Below are positions 55,219-64,000 of a stretch of DNA of 64,000 nucleotides, piece by piece (position 1 is the stretch's first letter; every line of letters begins with the position of its first letter). This DNA is from Theocolax elegans (lineage: Eukaryota > Arthropoda > Insecta > Hymenoptera > Cerocephalidae): contig CM047428.1 in NCBI GenBank assembly GCA_026168455.1, positions 20,922,759 to 20,986,758 of the forward strand. Reading direction: 5' to 3'. Made by a program: the position numbers and the translations under genes. The notes under the pieces are model-generated. The model did not search any database, was not told where the DNA came from, and worked only from the letters and a program-made list of their open reading frames with translations.

Positions 55219-58091
55219 CCATTTATTATCAAAACGTAAGGAGTTTGAAGAATAAATTGTTGGACTTCTTAAATTCTATTTACTCTTCTTCAGTATTCTA
55301 TGATATTATAGGCATTAGTGAAACATGGTTCGATGACTCGGTGACCGAAAATGAAGTGAATGTAAAGGGATACAAGAAGTTTAGGATTGATAGAAACTTA
55401 AAAACTACTGGTAAGTCACGTGGTGGAGGTTTGATGCTTCTCGTTAAGGATGACCTGAAGTGTACAATTGGTCCATGTAGTAATTCACAATGTGAATTTA
55501 TATTTGTTATGTTGGAGTACGAAAGCAAAAAATTGATGATTATTGGACTGGTTTATTTGCCTCCAGTCTCCTCCATCAATAATGAGGATTTCTTACTGGG
55601 TTTGAGGAATTTTGTTTCGGCTCTTGAGGATCTATATATTAAGTATCCAGTGGCTAATATAACTGTTTTTGGAGATTTCAATCTGCCTGGATTTTCTTGG
55701 TCATATAACGAAGATTGTATTTCTGCAATGGGTTTCCATCCTAACCGTGTGATCAGAGAAGCTGTTATACTACTATCGGAAGGTTTAAATAGAGTGTTAT
55801 TGAAAAAAGTGTTTTTTTTACCGAGTGCAGCTGGAAATAATTTGGACTTGATTTTTACAGACTGTATGCATTTTGAATGTAAGGAATGTGTGGACCCCTT
55901 AGTTTGTATTGATATGTATCATTTGGCGTATGAGTGTACAGTATTCTGTGATCCTTTTTGGAGTGGAAGTAGACCCGAAATAATATTTGATTTTAAAAAA
56001 GCAGATTTTGTTAAGTGTTGCACTGAGTTAAGTTTAATAAATTGGATCGATTTATTTTCAAAGTGTAATGATGTTGATAGTTGGTTAGATAAATTTTATG
56101 AAATTCTTTATGAAATTATAAGTTGTAATGTTCCATTTACTCAGTGCTTCACCTCGAAGTTTCCAAAATGGTTTACTGCTGAAATAAGAAAATCGATAAG
56201 GGTAAAAAAGGTTTTACATAAAGATTACAAATTAACGAGGTCTGATGTTGCTTATCATAAATTTCGTGCACAGAGGTCATTTTGTAAATTGTTGATAAAT
56301 AGAGAATATAAAAAATATGTTGCCTCTCAAGAAGAAAATATTTTATGTGATCCGAAAAGGTTTTGGAAATTTGCTAATAATAATAATGGGAACTGTGTTA
56401 TACCAGATTCTGTATTTTTGAATGATATGAAGGTGAATGATGGACAGGATGTAGTGGATTTATTTGCTCATCATTTCGAATCTGTTTATAATAAGCATAC
56501 GTTGGACCTTGGCTCTATTAATTATGGGTCATCGCTATTTTTGAATAGTTTAGAGATAGCAGAAAATGATATTTTGTTGAAATTGCGGGGCCTTAGAGAT
56601 ACGTTATGTAAAGGGCCGGATAAATTACCCGTTATGTTTATTAAAAATTGTGCGGAAGAGTTGTTGTATCCATTATTTTTAATTTATAACAAATCCTTAG
56701 ATACAGGGACTTTTCCAACATTTTGGAAAAAATCAATAATAACACCTGTTTTTAAGAAGGGTGATAACAGTAATGTGAAGAATTATCGACCGATAGCGAA
56801 ACTTAGTATTCTGGCAAAAATTTTTGATAACTTAGTAGAAGACAAGATCTCATTATTTTTAAGAAAATTTATTATTGATGAACAACATGGTTTTATGCCA
56901 CGTAGATCGACTGTTACTAATTTAATTAATTATAATGAAGTTATTGTGAATGCGCTACAGTCTGATCTACAAGTTGATTCAGTCTATACGGATTTGAATG
57001 CTGCTTTTGACTCCGTCAATCATAGATTATTAGTTGATAAGTTGTCTATGTACGGAATTGGTGGAAGTCTATTGTGTTGGATTGAGTCCTATCTTTATGA
57101 TAGGAAGCTTAGTGTGAGCGTTAAAGGGTTCGTGTCTGATGAGTTTGTTGCAACGTCAGGTGTTCCGCAAGGTTCACATTGTGGACCATTATTTTTCAAT
57201 ATATTTATAAATGATATGAAAGATGTAATTAAATCTTCTAGTTTTTTGTTATTTGCGGATGATTTAAAAATCTTCAAAGTTATTAAAACACTTGATGATG
57301 CGATAGCTCTTCAACATGATTTAGATATGGTTAATATATGGTGTAGCACAGGTGGTCTCTCTTTTAATCATACTAAATGCAATTGTATTTCTTTCTGTAA
57401 AAAGCCTGCCATAATTTATAAGTACTCTATATCTGGTTATGTGTTGGATAGACTTGATGAAATTAAAGATTTAGGAGTATTTTTTGACAGTCGTTACACA
57501 TTTAATAATCATATTAACTTCATTTGTAATAAAGCATCAAGAGTTTTATCGTTTATCCTTAGATTTTCTAAAAGTTTTAAAAATCCAAATACATTTTTGC
57601 ATTTGTATGATTCTCTGGTGAGGCCTATTTTGTGTTATGCTTCCTTGGTTTGGACACCAACTTTCGACGCATACTCTAATAGAATTGAGTCTGTCCAACA
57701 TAGATTCATACGCGCTCTCTCTTTTAAAGCTGGATTACCCATGTCGAGATTTTCTCACGATTATTCGTTGATTGCGGAGCGCTTTAAGGTTGTATCGTTG
57801 CGATCTTTTAGGGATTATCAAGACTTATTATTTTTATTTAAACTTTTAAGGGGGCTGGTTGATTCTTCATCCATTTTATCTCTAATTGAATTGAGAGTCC
57901 CTGGAAGATTGCTGCGGGTAAAGAATTGCGATTTTGCGGTTAATGTTTGTCCGACTAAACTGGGTTCGAGATCTTATATTCACCGAGTCTGTTCTCTTGC
58001 CAATGATTTAGGTTTAAATATTGATTGGTTTGATTGGTCTATTAGCGCATTTAAGAATAATATCCGTAATGAAATATTTTATTTTTGTTGA
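55164..58091 (+). CDS. LINE e ORF2: endonuclease and reverse transcriptase
   Basis: The frame opens after TAA (55161-55163), overlaps the last 55 bases of ORF1 in the -1 frame, and has no ATG until deep inside the endonuclease. After a shift at 55173-55179 it gives about 970 aa. It starts SELTIYYQNVRSLKNKLLDF (endonuclease N-terminal motif), ISETWFDD and TVFGDFNLPGFSW. The reverse transcriptase has KNYRPIAKLSILAKIFD, YTDLNAAFDSVNH, SGVPQGSHCGPLFF and LLFADDLKIFK (catalytic FADD near 57252). A C-terminal region with CYASLVWTPTFDAYSNRIES follows. No internal stop is seen. It nicks target DNA and copies the element RNA there. Confidence 0.9.
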   Translation, partial: FSFKKLKPSGSGVTKSELTIYYQNVRSLKNKLLDFLNSIYSSSVFYDIIGISETWFDDSVTENEVNVKGYKKFRIDRNLKTTGKSRGGGLMLLVKDDLKCTIGPCSNSQCEFIFVMLEYESKKLMIIGLVYLPPVSSINNEDFLLGLRNFVSALEDLYIKYPVANITVFGDFNLPGFSWSYNEDCISAMGFHPNRVIREAVILLSEGLNRVLLKKVFFLPSAAGNNLDLIFTDCMHFECKECVDPLVCIDMYHLAYECTVFCDPFWSGSRPEIIFDFKKADFVKCCTELSLINWIDLFSKCNDVDSWLDKFYEILYEIISCNVPFTQCFTSKFPKWFTAEIRKSIRVKKVLHKDYKLTRSDVAYHKFRAQRSFCKLLINREYKKYVASQEENILCDPKRFWKFANNNNGNCVIPDSVFLNDMKVNDGQDVVDLFAHHFESVYNKHTLDLGSINYGSSLFLNSLEIAENDILLKLRGLRDTLCKGPDKLPVMFIKNCAEELLYPLFLIYNKSLDTGTFPTFWKKSIITPVFKKGDNSNVKNYRPIAKLSILAKIFDNLVEDKISLFLRKFIIDEQHGFMPRRSTVTNLINYNEVIVNALQSDLQVDSVYTDLNAAFDSVNHRLLVDKLSMYGIGGSLLCWIESYLYDRKLSVSVKGFVSDEFVATSGVPQGSHCGPLFFNIFINDMKDVIKSSSFLLFADDLKIFKVIKTLDDAIALQHDLDMVNIWCSTGGLSFNHTKCNCISFCKKPAIIYKYSISGYVLDRLDEIKDLGVFFDSRYTFNNHINFICNKASRVLSFILRFSKSFKNPNTFLHLYDSLVRPILCYASLVWTPTFDAYSNRIESVQHRFIRALSFKAGLPMSRFSHDYSLIAERFKVVSLRSFRDYQDLLFLFKLLRGLVDSSSILSLIELRVPGRLLRVKNCDFAVNVCPTKLGSRSYIHRVCSLANDLGLNIDWFDWSISAFKNNIRNEIFYFC
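55173..55179 (+). promoter_or_regulatory. Predicted -1 ribosomal frameshift site (A AAA AAC)
   Basis: In the ORF1 frame the codons are TCA AAA AAC, so the heptamer is in the canonical X XXY YYZ phase. Slipping back one base leads to CTT AAG CCT, exactly the ORF2 frame, within the short window where that frame is open. No strong downstream hairpin is obvious by eye. Confidence 0.65.
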
Positions 58092-58195
58092 AAATATGAT
58101 TTTTGATAAGATGTTTATTTTTTGTTACTGCTGATAACGCCTACCTACTATTTTTGTATGAATTTTTGTATAAAGGGGTAATACCCGTATATCTT

Positions 58196-58197
<2 letters not shown>

Positions 58198-58229
<32 letters not shown>

Positions 58230-58230
58230 A
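58198..58230. repeat. (TAAA)n tail of LINE e
   Basis: About eight tetranucleotide units directly after the LINE e 3' UTR. Confidence 0.85.
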
Positions 58231-58815
58231 ATGAATTAATTTTTTTCGCAGTTTTATAATTAGTATACAATAAGAATTGTTATACTACAGTATATAAAGC
58301 AGAGTGTAATAACTTATTATATATTATGCTTATGAAACTTGTATGCGCAAACCACTGTACAAAAAATTAAATTTTAAATTTAAAAATCTATATTGTGCAA
58401 AAGATTGAAATTAGCAATTATTTATATTGTTTGATTAATTAACAATAATTATACTTATTATTTAATTATTATTGAGAGGTTACTTCAAGGATTCGGAATA
58501 ATCGGAAAATTATGGACCCCTAACGTACATCATTGCCCTTCCCTTCATCATTACCTGTTATTGTACTATAAATTTCAGATACAAAAATAACTTGTGATTC
58601 CTTATTTTCTGTTACAGATTTAAAAGTTAAATTTCCTTTTAATATGCCATTTTTTAATGTATTGATATGTTTGTGTGAAATTCAACACAATGATAGATAA
58701 GACGATAAGTTCAGTAAGTTTTTTATAATTTACTCTATTTATTTAGATAAATAGAGTTTTCGGCTCTATTCGCTTATTCGGTAAAAATTGACTCAAACAT
58801 AACTATTCTCAATAT
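58231..58815. other. AT-rich spacer with repeat relics
   Basis: Contains 58485-58540, inverted relative to about 52540-52590, and pieces resembling the palindromic element that follows. No gene. Confidence 0.4.
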
Positions 58816-59195
58816 TTACCGGCCAAGCCAATAGAGATGAAAAAATTATTCTGCGGTTAAATAAATAAAAGCAAATTGTGCAAAAAAAAGATATCATTGC
58901 CCTTACTTTGACTATCTATCACTGTGTGAAATTTTAAACAAAAATAATGTTGCGTTAAAAAATGGCATTGGAAGGAAATTTGACTCTTTGTCTGCCTTGA
59001 GTGTTGCAAATCTGGTAAATTTCCTTCCAATGCCATTTTTTAATGTAACATTATTTTTGTTTTAAATTTCACGCAGTGATAGATAATAGTTGAAGGAAGT
59101 GTAATGATGTCTTTATTTTGCACAATTTGCTTTATTTATTTAACCAGAATCATTTTTTCATCTCTATTGACTCGGTCGGTAAATATTGTGTAACA
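58816..59195. repeat. About 380-bp imperfect palindrome
   Basis: Left arm (from ATATTTACCGGCC through AATGGCATTGGAAGGAAATT) matches the inverted right arm (59015-59195), centred near 59000. Probably a non-autonomous foldback element; exact ends and target duplication are unclear. Confidence 0.6.
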
Positions 59196-59206
59196 CATCC
59201 TCTTAA

Positions 59207-59577
59207 GGAGATGTCGTACTCAAAGAATGGTCATTTTTACTTTTTTTTATAAACAAATGAATAAAATTGTTAAAAAGCCTTGAACGTCAAGCCCTTAGGA
59301 ATATTTTAGATAATATATCCAAATTTTTTCAGATTTTTAAATCCATAATTTGAATACGATGTTTGGGTTGTAAGTTTACGCTTTTTTTGAGTAATAATTA
59401 CCGACCAAAAATTGTTTATTCAATTGTTATGAAGAAAATGATTTTTCCTTAAAAATATCGAAACGTCAAGTTCTTTCTTATGTTTTATGCTATCGGTATG
59501 AATTTTTAATTCAATATTTTAGATATAATTTTTGAATTGAAAGGTACAAATTCCCGTAATTTGGGTTCGACATACCG
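59207..59577. mobile_element. TTAA-flanked palindromic MITE, copy 2 (371 bp)
   Basis: TTAA on both sides (59203-59206, 59578-59581), left end GGAGATGTCGTACTC, right end TTGGGTTCGACATACCG. Related to 48791-49147 by inverted sequence. TTAA duplications fit Kolobok- or piggyBac-type elements. Confidence 0.7.
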
Positions 59578-59581
59578 TTAA

Positions 59582-60437
59582 AACAATTATGTATAATTAT
59601 TTCAATAATAAATAATAAATAAACTAACGAGAAAAGTAATTTCAATTTGATTACAAGTCGTTTCGACACTCTTCATTAATAAATTAAAATTAGAACCCAA
59701 AATTTTGATCAATAATTAAATAATACATAAAATTAAGAAAAAAAACAAACTGCAATTTTTAGACATTTACGACCGTGTATCCGAATCAAATGAACTTAAA
59801 TTAAAGTAAAATAAGACTCATTACCGAATGCTAAATACATTGTTTGAAACTGCATTTTTTTGGATTGGGTATATAGCGTAATTGACCCCACAACGCAATG
59901 GGTCATTGGAATGGTTTACACTGCATATATCGTTGATTTAACGATTTATGCGTTTATCGATCGAAACTTGCGTTGAACGTTAATCTTTTAAATACATCAA
60001 TAAATCATCAATTTTTAGCCAGTAACGACGACAATAATATTTTAACAAACGCGACACCGTCATTAATTTATTGTAAAAATACAAACAAACGAAAGAAAAA
60101 AAAAAGAAAAATTGCAGTTTATATAAAAGCAATTTTTTTTCTCTTTTATCATTGACGCGAAACACCTTTGCGTATGTGTGTGTGTGTGTGTGTGTGCGTG
60201 CGTGCGTGCGTGTGTGTGTGTAACAACAATAAATAAATATACGGCAGGTATAACGAGATCAAGACAAACTTCACGACAAGTAGTCACATCATTTATAATA
60301 CGATTACAATATTGAACAATTGGCATTTATATATATATATATATACATACACACACACATATATATATATATACATATATGTTTAATATATGCGCGCAGT
60401 AATATTGCGTTAATTTAAATACAAGTGTTGGTGTGTG
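59582..60437. other. Upstream region of protease 2
   Basis: No gene. GT/GC repeat at about 60175-60221 and TA repeats at 60330-60380. Confidence 0.5.
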
Positions 60438-60476
60438 TATAAAAAGAGGGGCGATCGCGTTTAATAGTCTTTTTTA
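60438..60476 (+). promoter_or_regulatory. Core promoter of CLIP protease 2
   Basis: TATAAAAAG at 60438-60446 with candidate Initiators TAGTCT at about 60465 and TTAGTCT at about 60474. The ATG at 60618 lies about 150 bases downstream with no intron needed. Confidence 0.5.
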
Positions 60477-60617
60477 GTCTTGTATAATATACGATACTCT
60501 CGTCGTTCAGTCCTCCAGTTATTTTTCTTTCTTTTCATCCATATTTATATGTGTGGGTGTGAATACGTGATATAATTTTATTTTTTGTTTTGTTTCGGGG
60601 GGGAAAATTGCAACGAA

Positions 60618-63600
60618 ATGACGAGAAAATTTTTCGCCCTTTGTTTCCTGGTGTTCGCTTGTGCGGCCAGTGTGAAAGGTATGTGATCCGACTTTTTTCT
60701 TTTTAATTGGTATTGGATATATGGAAAATTTTTTATTAGTTATTTTTTAATTGACTTTTTTGGCTAATTTTTTAAATGGCAATCTTATAATTGGTGTAAT
60801 TGGGTAATTTTATAATTGATATTATTAGGTCATTGGGTTATAGGTATAATCTTAGAGTAAATACTTGATTGACGTGATTGGGTAATTTTTTAATTTGTAT
60901 TATTAGGTTATTTATTTATGGGTATCATAGGCTGATTGGGTTATTGGTACTATTGGGTATTTATAAAATAATATAATGTACTATTTGTTCAATTCATATT
61001 GATGGAACATATTTTTAACTGTTACAATTGACATATTTGTAATTGGTGTTATAGGATAATCGGTTTTTAGGTATTATTGGATCATTGTAGAAACTATTTT
61101 AATTTTTAATTATTATTTTTGAGTGAACGGATTATTTAATTTCTTTATTAGTTTATCCATTTATTATATTTTATTTAATAATTATTATTTATCAAAATTT
61201 GTAGTAATTAACAAGTGTTCACAAAAAAAAACACGCGTCTTTGACAATAGTCGCGAATGTGTACATAGAAAACGTCATTTTCAAGAATGTAGCTTGATTA
61301 TAATTTCTGTGCAATTTTCCGTCTCTATTATTAAATCGCTCTTTATCTATACGGAATAACAGGATCTTATTGTTAATCCCATTAGATAACATTAGAAATA
61401 TCTTGGAAACGATTACAATAAAAAAATTATTTTTTTTCTATCAGCGTGATGTACATATATATACATCGACCAATATATTCAATGATTTCTTCTTTAATTG
61501 TATATCAATACCATGAAAATTTAACATAAGCAAACAAATTTTATCTTTTTTATACACTTTCCTCATTGGAATTTTAATTAAATATATGTTCACCCGCACG
61601 CATACACGTGTGATAGACGCGATACGATTTATCATTTTTATTCATATAATATATTATTTTTTTTTAATTTTACGTCTATGCAATCGTTTCACCAAATGTA
61701 TATATATATATATACATAATAAAGCAAGGATGCATTTTGATATCGCGCTAATTAAATCGTTGAGTCATTTTTTCTTTTAATTAATTATATCCTTTAAGAT
61801 AGATGTATATGCATAGAGGCAAAATTTTCTCAAGCTCAAGGTTACACTGATAGTTGTATTGTTTCTAATTATTCGAAAACGGGAGGCGATAAGTAAAAGA
61901 AACGCGCGACGAATTTTTTTTTTGTTTCCGTCAAATATATATAAATATTTTAATTTAAAATTATAAATTGCGTTATTTTCTTTCGGTTCGGCAAACACAC
62001 GTAATCGCGCGAATACCAGGAAGTTTTATCGGTGGATAATTTATTGTTAAGAAAATATTGTAATACTTTTTTGTTTTCATTTATAATCGATACGTTCATT
62101 CATATTTTTACTTGACTCATGGATGTTGTTGAAATTGTACATAATATATATATAATGTGAGCTGGAAGAATAAAAAAAAGATAAGTTTGAATTACTGACA
62201 AGGAGACCCTCATATGTTTGAGAAACGGATCGCGCCCAGCTTATAGTATATGTTTTCTAATATAAAATATGAAAAAAGCCAAAGCCGCAGGCCCTATAAC
62301 AATCGTTTTTTTTAAAGTTATACGTTATTAAAAAAAATTTACAAAAAAAATGCTTCACTTTAAATGCTTGTAACTTCTAAACTATTAAATATTAATACCC
62401 AAACCAAAGTTTAATAAAAAGCTGAGATAAAATAGATGTAATTTAAAAAAAAAATACGCTTATATCCGTTAGAATAAAGCAAAGTTATAGCCAAATTAAG
62501 AATTCAAAAAAATTTTGCTTAAAAAATTAATACAATTTGTAGTGTCCAATTTTTGTTAAAATGTCTTCTAATTTTTAATTCGACTATAACAATGCTCCAT
62601 TCTAACGGATTTAAGCCTACTTTTGTTTAAATTATATTTATTTTATCTCAGCTTTTTATTAAAATTTGGTTTGAGTATTAATATTTAATAGTTTAGAAGT
62701 TACAAGCATTTGAAGTGAAGCGTTTTTTTGTACATTTTTTTAACAGCGTATAACTTTTGAAAAAACGATTGTTAGTGTCTGCGGCTTTGGCTTTTTTTTA
62801 TATTTCTATATTAGAAAACATATACAAGCTGTGTACGATCCGTTTCTCAAACATATGAGGGTCTCCTTGTGAGTGATTTTGTAAAATTTTTTAATTACCT
62901 CGTTGAGCGGTCTTTATTGGTTTTAGGATGATTATGACGGAGAATTATAAAATTTATTGAAATTTCTATTTTATGAACGTTTATTCAATATTATTGAATA
63001 ATCATGGTATAATAATTGGGTAATTTTTAATAGTTTGAGGTTAGAAAGCGTTATATTTTATTATTTATTACGAATTATATACTGAAAAAATGGATTCTTA
63101 ATGACGATTCTCAAATATAACTTAAACGGAAACACTGCTTGCCCTAAAATGATTCTTCCTTCTATAATCAAGAGAAATATACTTGATCTTAGCATATTGA
63201 CCTTCTTGAGTTAAATTTCCCATTTTTTTCAAAAGTAGATTCCATATAATTATAGTAGAATTCCCCTTGATTATAGATTAATCATTTTAGAGCAAGCAGA
63301 TTTTCCATTTATTAGTAATGTTGAAGAAGTAATGTTTTATCCTTAAGAACAAGAGTCCATTTTTTAGTGTAGCTCAATTTGAATAAAAATATTTATATTT
63401 CTGCAACAAGGAACGTCGTATCAGTCGTGCAGAACTAACTATGGAGAACAAGGAATCTGCGTTCAAGTACACGAATGCGAGCAAATACGGAATTTAGTGG
63501 GAAGTCGTCCGATCCGTGGACTTGGCCAAATATTCGGTTCGATATGTTACGTCGGATTTTTCAACCTAGGTGTATGTTGTCCGATTGAACAAGAAAATAA

Positions 63601-63776
63601 TAACAATAATAACAATAATAATAACAATAATAACCAATTCACGACTCCCGAACCAACTCCACAACCGAAAGAAGAAGAAATCGGAACAGCGAAATATAAA
63701 CCATTGTTCCCACCTCACTGTGGTGTCAGTAATGGTTCTCACAACAGAGTTGTTGGTGGTACACCAGCTGCTTTAG
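60618..63776 (+). CDS. CLIP-domain serine protease 2, 5' part (runs off the window)
   Basis: Exon 1 is 60618-60678 (signal peptide MTRKFFALCFLVFACAASVK), exon 2 63411-63776, and the next exon is beyond 64000. The CLIP domain has Cys 27, 37, 43, 66, 76 and 77, the same pattern as protease 1. The linker contains 13 consecutive Asn from an AAY microsatellite, then a Pro/Glu/Lys stretch, and the activation site is NR133/VVGG. Both introns are in phase 1 at the same places as in protease 1 (after the signal peptide and after ...LG), so the genes are tandem duplicates. The catalytic domain is not visible, so activity cannot be judged. Intron 1 carries a foldback element at 62199-62869. The protein is probably a secreted zymogen of the same class. 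Confidence 0.88.
62199..62869. mobile_element. Foldback element, CAAGGAGA family, copy 4 (diverged subfamily)
   Basis: Ends CAAGGAGACCCTCATATGTT and complement, flanked by TGA (62196-62198 and 62870-62872). Same terminal 8 bp and size as the others, but the interior is largely different. Lies in intron 1 of protease 2. Confidence 0.8.
63594..63638 (+). repeat. AAY microsatellite coding for poly-Asn
   Basis: AATAATAACAATAATAAC-type repeat inside exon 2 of protease 2, translated as 13 Asn in the CLIP-to-protease linker. Confidence 0.9.
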
Positions 63777-64000
63777 GTAATATATTTTTAACCTGGTATA
63801 AATGGATTTAATTTCTCAAGTATAATGATAGACATTTCGTCATACTTTATCAGAGGATCCATAATATGTACAGTTTGATTTCCTAATTCATATCTCCATA
63901 AGACATACCATTAAATTTATCTTCAAATAGTTAGAATTTCAACCACTTTCTTACTTGTAAGAATCTCTGGTTATGATCTCCAAAAACTTGTATCCTGTTA
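63777..64000 (+). other. Start of intron 2 of protease 2
   Basis: Begins GTAATATAT after exon 2. The acceptor lies outside the window. Confidence 0.7.

Larger units (their letters stand above)
54304..58230 (+). mobile_element. LINE e: intact non-LTR retrotransposon
   Basis: Two open, overlapping reading frames (ORF1 54304-55218, ORF2 open frame 55164-58091), a short 3' UTR and a TAAA-repeat tail (58198-58230). The 5' edge is somewhere in 54010-54303 and target duplications were not found. Absence of breaks implies recent activity. The group is Jockey/CR1-like judging by a Cys/His-finger ORF1 and the ORF2 motifs. Confidence 0.85.

Noticed and set aside
41218..63776. Endogenous virus (for example bracovirus-like) locus
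   Set aside because: No viral structural or replication genes seen; the CLIP proteases have normal introns and host-like layout, and all other frames are transposons.

Overview
This window is eukaryotic and AT-rich, and it reads as insect nuclear DNA. The two host genes have GT-AG introns, TATA/Inr-type core promoters and an AATAAA signal, and they encode secreted CLIP-domain serine proteases of the venom-protease type common in Hymenoptera. That resemblance, plus the repeat spectrum (LINEs, a Penelope-like element, hAT, piggyBac-type MITEs, tRNA-derived SINEs), suggests a hymenopteran, perhaps a parasitoid wasp. The species is not determined here.

Left part (1-31,400): almost entirely nested mobile DNA. 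LINE a (minus, about 75-3410) adjoins the 3' part of LINE b (minus). LINE b is split at a 13-bp target duplication by two head-to-head Penelope-like copies (3729-7610) carrying hammerhead-ribozyme-like motifs. Then come a 1.9-kb palindromic element (8855-10796) with a 676-bp foldback element inside it, and an intron-containing transposase pseudogene (12156-14099) broken by an 88-bp Penelope footprint and a TTAA-flanked MITE. Next is a THAP-type element with 60-bp inverted repeats (14581-18974) that swallowed a complete, apparently intact hAT transposon (15119-18510). LINE c (minus, 19570-30608) follows, split by an 845-bp hAT-like MITE and by a full-length 6.1-kb LINE d with an 18-bp target duplication. 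LINE d itself carries a tRNA-derived SINE.

Middle (31,400-41,200): mostly AT-rich DNA without convincing genes, with a few small inverted-repeat elements and, near 39,243, a good core promoter.

Right part (41,200-64,000): CLIP protease gene 1 (six coding exons, 41218-46514, 362 aa, complete catalytic triad) and the first two coding exons of CLIP protease gene 2 (from 60618, running off the window). They share exon layout and intron phase, so they are tandem duplicates. Between them lie more foldback elements, a truncated SINE, several palindromic repeat families and LINE e (54304-58230). LINE e has both ORFs intact, and the two are linked by a canonical -1 frameshift heptamer, A AAA AAC.

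The most notable items are the predicted -1 frameshift in LINE e, the ribozyme-bearing inverted Penelope pair and its 88-bp footprint, the intact hAT inside a THAP element, and a foldback family (CAAGGAGA termini, 3-bp TNA target duplications) with four copies in the window.
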